This document shows, piece by piece, positions 61,271 through 64,000 of a DNA stretch of 64,000 bases (position 1 is the first letter of the stretch; every line of letters begins with the position of its first letter). The notes beneath the pieces are model-generated. The model saw only the letters and a program-made list of their open reading frames with translations. It searched no databases and was not told where the DNA came from. Source of the stretch: Mucor racemosus (lineage: Eukaryota > Mucoromycota > Mucoromycetes > Mucorales > Mucoraceae); contig JAPEHQ010000005.1 of the NCBI GenBank assembly GCA_027405735.1, positions 1,674,001-1,738,000 of the forward strand, in the 5' to 3' direction. The translations under genes were made by a program, and so were the position numbers.

Positions 61271-61812
61271 GTTAAAAAAATTGGGGCGGGAGGGGGAGAA
61301 TCAGGGCACAGTATTTATCAGGGAAGATGCAGCAAGCTTAAAGACTAACTAATTATACATTAGTTTATTTCAATATGAAAGTGATATTGTAAAAGAATTG
61401 TTATTATATACCTTACGTAGACAGCATTATATGGTTTGGCTAATACAAATCAAGCCAGTTGATATTCATGAAAACAATACAAATTATTTATCCACTGGGT
61501 ATTTCTTGAGGAAATTAAATCAACAATCGGGGCCCTTTGTCAGTTTTTAACATAGTGAAAAGTTTGTTAAGAAACATATATCGTAATTATTATATGGCTT
61601 TATGAACAAAAGACCTTCATGAATGAGATGAAGGCAACCTAATAAAATAGCGTAAAAATTATACTCAAAAGTAGAACTACTATAATACTTATTTTTTTCA
61701 ACTGGCATTAAAAATAAACACATTCAGGGGTTTATAAATGAGCCAAAAAATTCTGTGGGTTTAATTTCTTTTCTTTTATTTTCATTAAAAAAAGGTGTTT
61801 TTTTTTATTATA
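61271..61812. other. Intergenic, no gene seen
   Basis: Starts with a short G-rich patch (GGGGCGGGAGGGGGAGAATC near 61285-61304), unusual for this window. The remainder is AT-rich. Confidence 0.4.
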
Positions 61813-62211
61813 AATTGAATATATGATCCACATTTTTGTCAATGGCCGCTCTTCCAAAAAAAAAAAAAAATGCCGAACAATCTCCAGATGCGGCCATCTA
61901 ATAATATTTCCACACTGTAAATTTTTAGAAAAAATCACCGGACAGTCCGGATGCGGCTGTTTAAATATCTCAAGCAGCTGTGAGATGCGGGTATCGAAAT
62001 TTCATACAAAAATTATGGTTCAATTGTATGATTAATTAATTATTCGAAGACTTATTTTAAGTAAAAAAGTATAAAATACAACATACAACATACAACATTC
62101 GCCTAATAACGGGGTTAACTTGAAAAGTATATATAAGATGGTACAACCGAATTCGAAAAAAAGTCTACAAAACCACAAATTTTAAAGGATTTATAAAAGT
62201 AAAATATACAT
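61813..62211 (+). repeat. Dispersed repeat F, copy 2
   Basis: Direct copy of 1624-2000. Three successive GATGCGG motifs (in AGATGCGGCCAT, GGATGCGGCTGT, AGATGCGGGTAT) are spaced about 60-70 bp apart and better preserved than in copy 1. An A13 run is inserted where copy 1 has A8. The LTR-C target site lies at its right edge. Confidence 0.65.
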
Positions 62212-62216
62212 GTAGG

Positions 62217-62608
62217 TGATATATCATAAGTTTACCCAGATGTAGGAATCCAGGAACAACTATTGAAATCCAACATGGCATGACATTTAGTAACTCATAC
62301 TAAATGTCATACATAACCACTAGCATTAACAGCGACTATCAGGAACATTCAGGAACAATCCGTAGCAATGAAACATAAGCAATCCTACATCTTATTCAAA
62401 TGATACAATCACAGATTCCCAATTCCACAGATTCCATTGTATATGATTTGTTCCCAAATCATATCAAGTACCTCAATACCCGGCAATTCATTAATAATAT
62501 TGATAATCATATAACCATTTAGAAAACATATAAATACGAAGCATCAATGAATTAATAAAATGTATCTTTTAGCAGAGTATTTCTATATTAGTATCTTTTG
62601 ATATAACA
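62217..62608 (+). mobile_element. Solo LTR, family C, copy 2, with target duplication
   Basis: 392 bp, TGATATATCA...GATATAACA, flanked by perfect 5 bp duplications GTAGG (62212-62216 and 62609-62613). About 95% identical to 43111-43509. It is a solo LTR: no internal region or second LTR is adjacent. Confidence 0.85.
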
Positions 62609-62621
62609 GTAGGTATAAAAC

Positions 62622-63165
62622 ACGAGCCGAGCCTTGGACGAGCTTGACCAAAGCTCGCTGTAATGATCTGTAATTTTGGACTAACAACAAAGGTGGATAA
62701 TATGCTTATATATATTATTCTTGCTATTATAAATTGGTGATCACTGAATTGATGAAGGTTGGTGTTCTTATTTGTAAATTAGATATTTATTAGTGAATAA
62801 ATAAAAGTAAAGGGAGTGTAACAAGGCAGATAAATTTACAAGGGATCATGTAATGATTTCCTTGTAGTATTTATATAAGGAATGGGCAAGGTTTTGCATG
62901 AATGAAACTGAAATGTTTGACTCATTACACTCGCCACAACCAGCCGAGCTTTGTATCACTCGAACTCGAGCCGAGCTTTTGGCTTTTTTTTTAAAAAGCT
63001 CGTTTGAGAAAGACGAGCTTTTGACTTCTTTTCAAAACGTTCAAATTTAAATAATAATTAGTAAATGATATGACATTATTACTTTAGATAATTGTCAATT
63101 GACATTCATAATTTGCTTTATTTTAGATATTTGTCACTGGAAAGGTAAAATAAAGCTCGGCTCGT
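62622..63165. mobile_element. Element with GAGCCGAGC terminal inverted repeats
   Basis: Left end ACGAGCCGAGC (62622-62632) and right end GCTCGGCTCGT (63155-63165) are inverted repeats bounding 544 bp. Subterminal copies of the motif occur in both orientations (near 62640, 62655, 62942, 62970, 62995 and 63015), for example CTCGAGCCGAGCTTTTGG. Multiple subterminal motifs flanking a non-coding core are typical of hAT- or Mutator-like non-autonomous elements. No target duplication was identified and no transposase is present. Confidence 0.55.
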
Positions 63166-63175
63166 TTAAGATCAC

Positions 63176-63940
63176 TGTTGTATTCCACCGACTAGTATCA
63201 TACATTATCACTGTTATGTCAATACTCATCCTAGGTCTCACATCCAAGAAGGTCACAGTCTATAATTAGTGTTACAGTAAATCAATGCGGATTATTGACT
63301 TACATCATATTCTTAGATAGTAAAACCCTAGTAATAGTTATAATTAATATATATAAATACATCCAAAGGATGTATTGTTAATAAAAGTGTAATATTCTGG
63401 CAAGATTATTTATATAGACTCTTTTGACATTTCAATCACCTTCTACAGTATCAATACATCTTACAATCTATTGACTACGACATGTATTGAAGCGCAAGTC
63501 TTGATATCGGATATAAGATATAAGACACTCCTAGCGTATCAAGTTTAATCCAGTAATTACCAAGAACGCTTTGACCTCAATTATGGCACCACATTATTTC
63601 ATCCCAGCAGTTAACCAATCAAGTAGCTATCAAATCAACATCCAAGCATATTTAGCGCAGCATTGAAACAAGACAACTCACAAGCTCTGCAAGAACGGTT
63701 AAATTATGATTGATCCATTTCAATCCATAGATTACTATCAAACAGATCCAATGGTTCAATAGTGCCTTAAATTACATCTCAGGATCTCAATGTCAAATCA
63801 ATATAAAAGGCCATACTTTTATATCTAAATAAACGATATCTTGTTTTTATTATACAATTGAAGAACTGATTAATTACTCATTCTTTTATAATTGTATTCT
63901 TTTTTTAAGTTCTATTTATCAATCCTGAAAATATACGACA
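63176..63940 (+). mobile_element. Solo LTR, family A, with target duplication (contains nested LTR-B)
   Basis: Starts TGTTGTATTCCACC and ends ATATACGACA; 537 bp once the nested LTR and its duplication are removed, matching the 536 bp of the 45412 copy. Perfect 5 bp flanks ATCAC (63171-63175 and 63941-63945) mark a target duplication. The TATA-like box TATAAAAGG lies near 63803. Confidence 0.87.
63212..63434 (+). mobile_element. Solo LTR, family B, copy 2, nested in LTR-A
   Basis: 223 bp, TGTTATGTCAATA...TTTTGACATTTCA, inserted inside LTR-A between ATCAC duplications (63207-63211 and 63435-63439). The 45412 copy of LTR-A has a single ATCAC at this site and no insert, proving the insertion event. 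It contains an ATATATAAATACATCC promoter-like box. Confidence 0.87.
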
Positions 63941-63945
63941 ATCAC

Positions 63946-64000
63946 TACTTAAAATTGAGAAACCGCATTTGAAATGAAAATAAATCGAGGAAATACTAAG
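63946..64000. other. Window end, intergenic
   Basis: 55 bp of AT-rich sequence after the LTR target duplication. Nothing recognised. Confidence 0.5.

Noticed and set aside
61270..61310. G-quadruplex-like G-rich patch
   Set aside because: Only one copy, with no clear four-tract register or link to a gene; left as a note.

Overview
The window is a gene-and-repeat mosaic from an AT-rich fungal nuclear genome, most likely Mucoromycota (probably Mucorales or a close relative). The genes carry many short introns (mostly 50-80 bp, GT-AG, two GC-AG). They include an SMG1 kinase, which budding yeasts lack, next to typical fungal genes (VAC8, an Opi1-family regulator, a PPZ-type phosphatase, UGP1). 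No rRNA gene, functional tRNA gene or CRISPR array was seen. Exon boundaries below were worked out by hand from splice signals and frame; where an exon chain is given, the frames close exactly.

Layout. 1-5.1 kb is repeat territory: a solo LTR in minus orientation, a short dispersed repeat and a 2.7 kb repeat carrying a piece of a dynein intermediate chain gene. 5.9-13.2 kb is a gene block: a CLIP-170-like microtubule plus-end protein (+), then a PPZ-like phosphatase and an unrecognised helical-repeat protein (both -). 13.2-21.1 kb is sparse: an Opi1-family gene (-), two patches of decayed coding sequence, and a 1.6 kb repeat split by a tRNA-derived SINE. 21.1-30.8 kb holds an 18-exon SMG1 gene and a phosducin-like (PhLP2) gene, both (-). 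31-36 kb is repeats. 36.2-41.9 kb holds TFB4, SEC62 and VAC8, all (+). 42-52 kb is repeats, including two head-to-tail copies of the dynein-fragment repeat joined through an LTR. 52.9-59.1 kb holds UGP1 (+), FYV7/TAP26, GPHR and a DCUN1D gene (all -). 59-64 kb is repeats with nested solo LTRs.

Functionally the genes are unlinked housekeeping functions: microtubule dynamics, signalling by phosphatase and kinase, nonsense-mediated decay, chaperone-assisted folding, transcription and repair (TFIIH), ER translocation, vacuole inheritance, cell-wall sugar nucleotide supply, ribosome biogenesis, Golgi ion homeostasis and cullin neddylation. There is no sign of a biosynthetic or defence cluster. The most novel material lies in the repeats: a tRNA-Gly-like SINE with a 14 bp target duplication, a repeat family that has captured and multiplied a host dynein gene fragment, nested LTRs with intact 5 bp duplications, and a sequence-homogenised tandem duplication.
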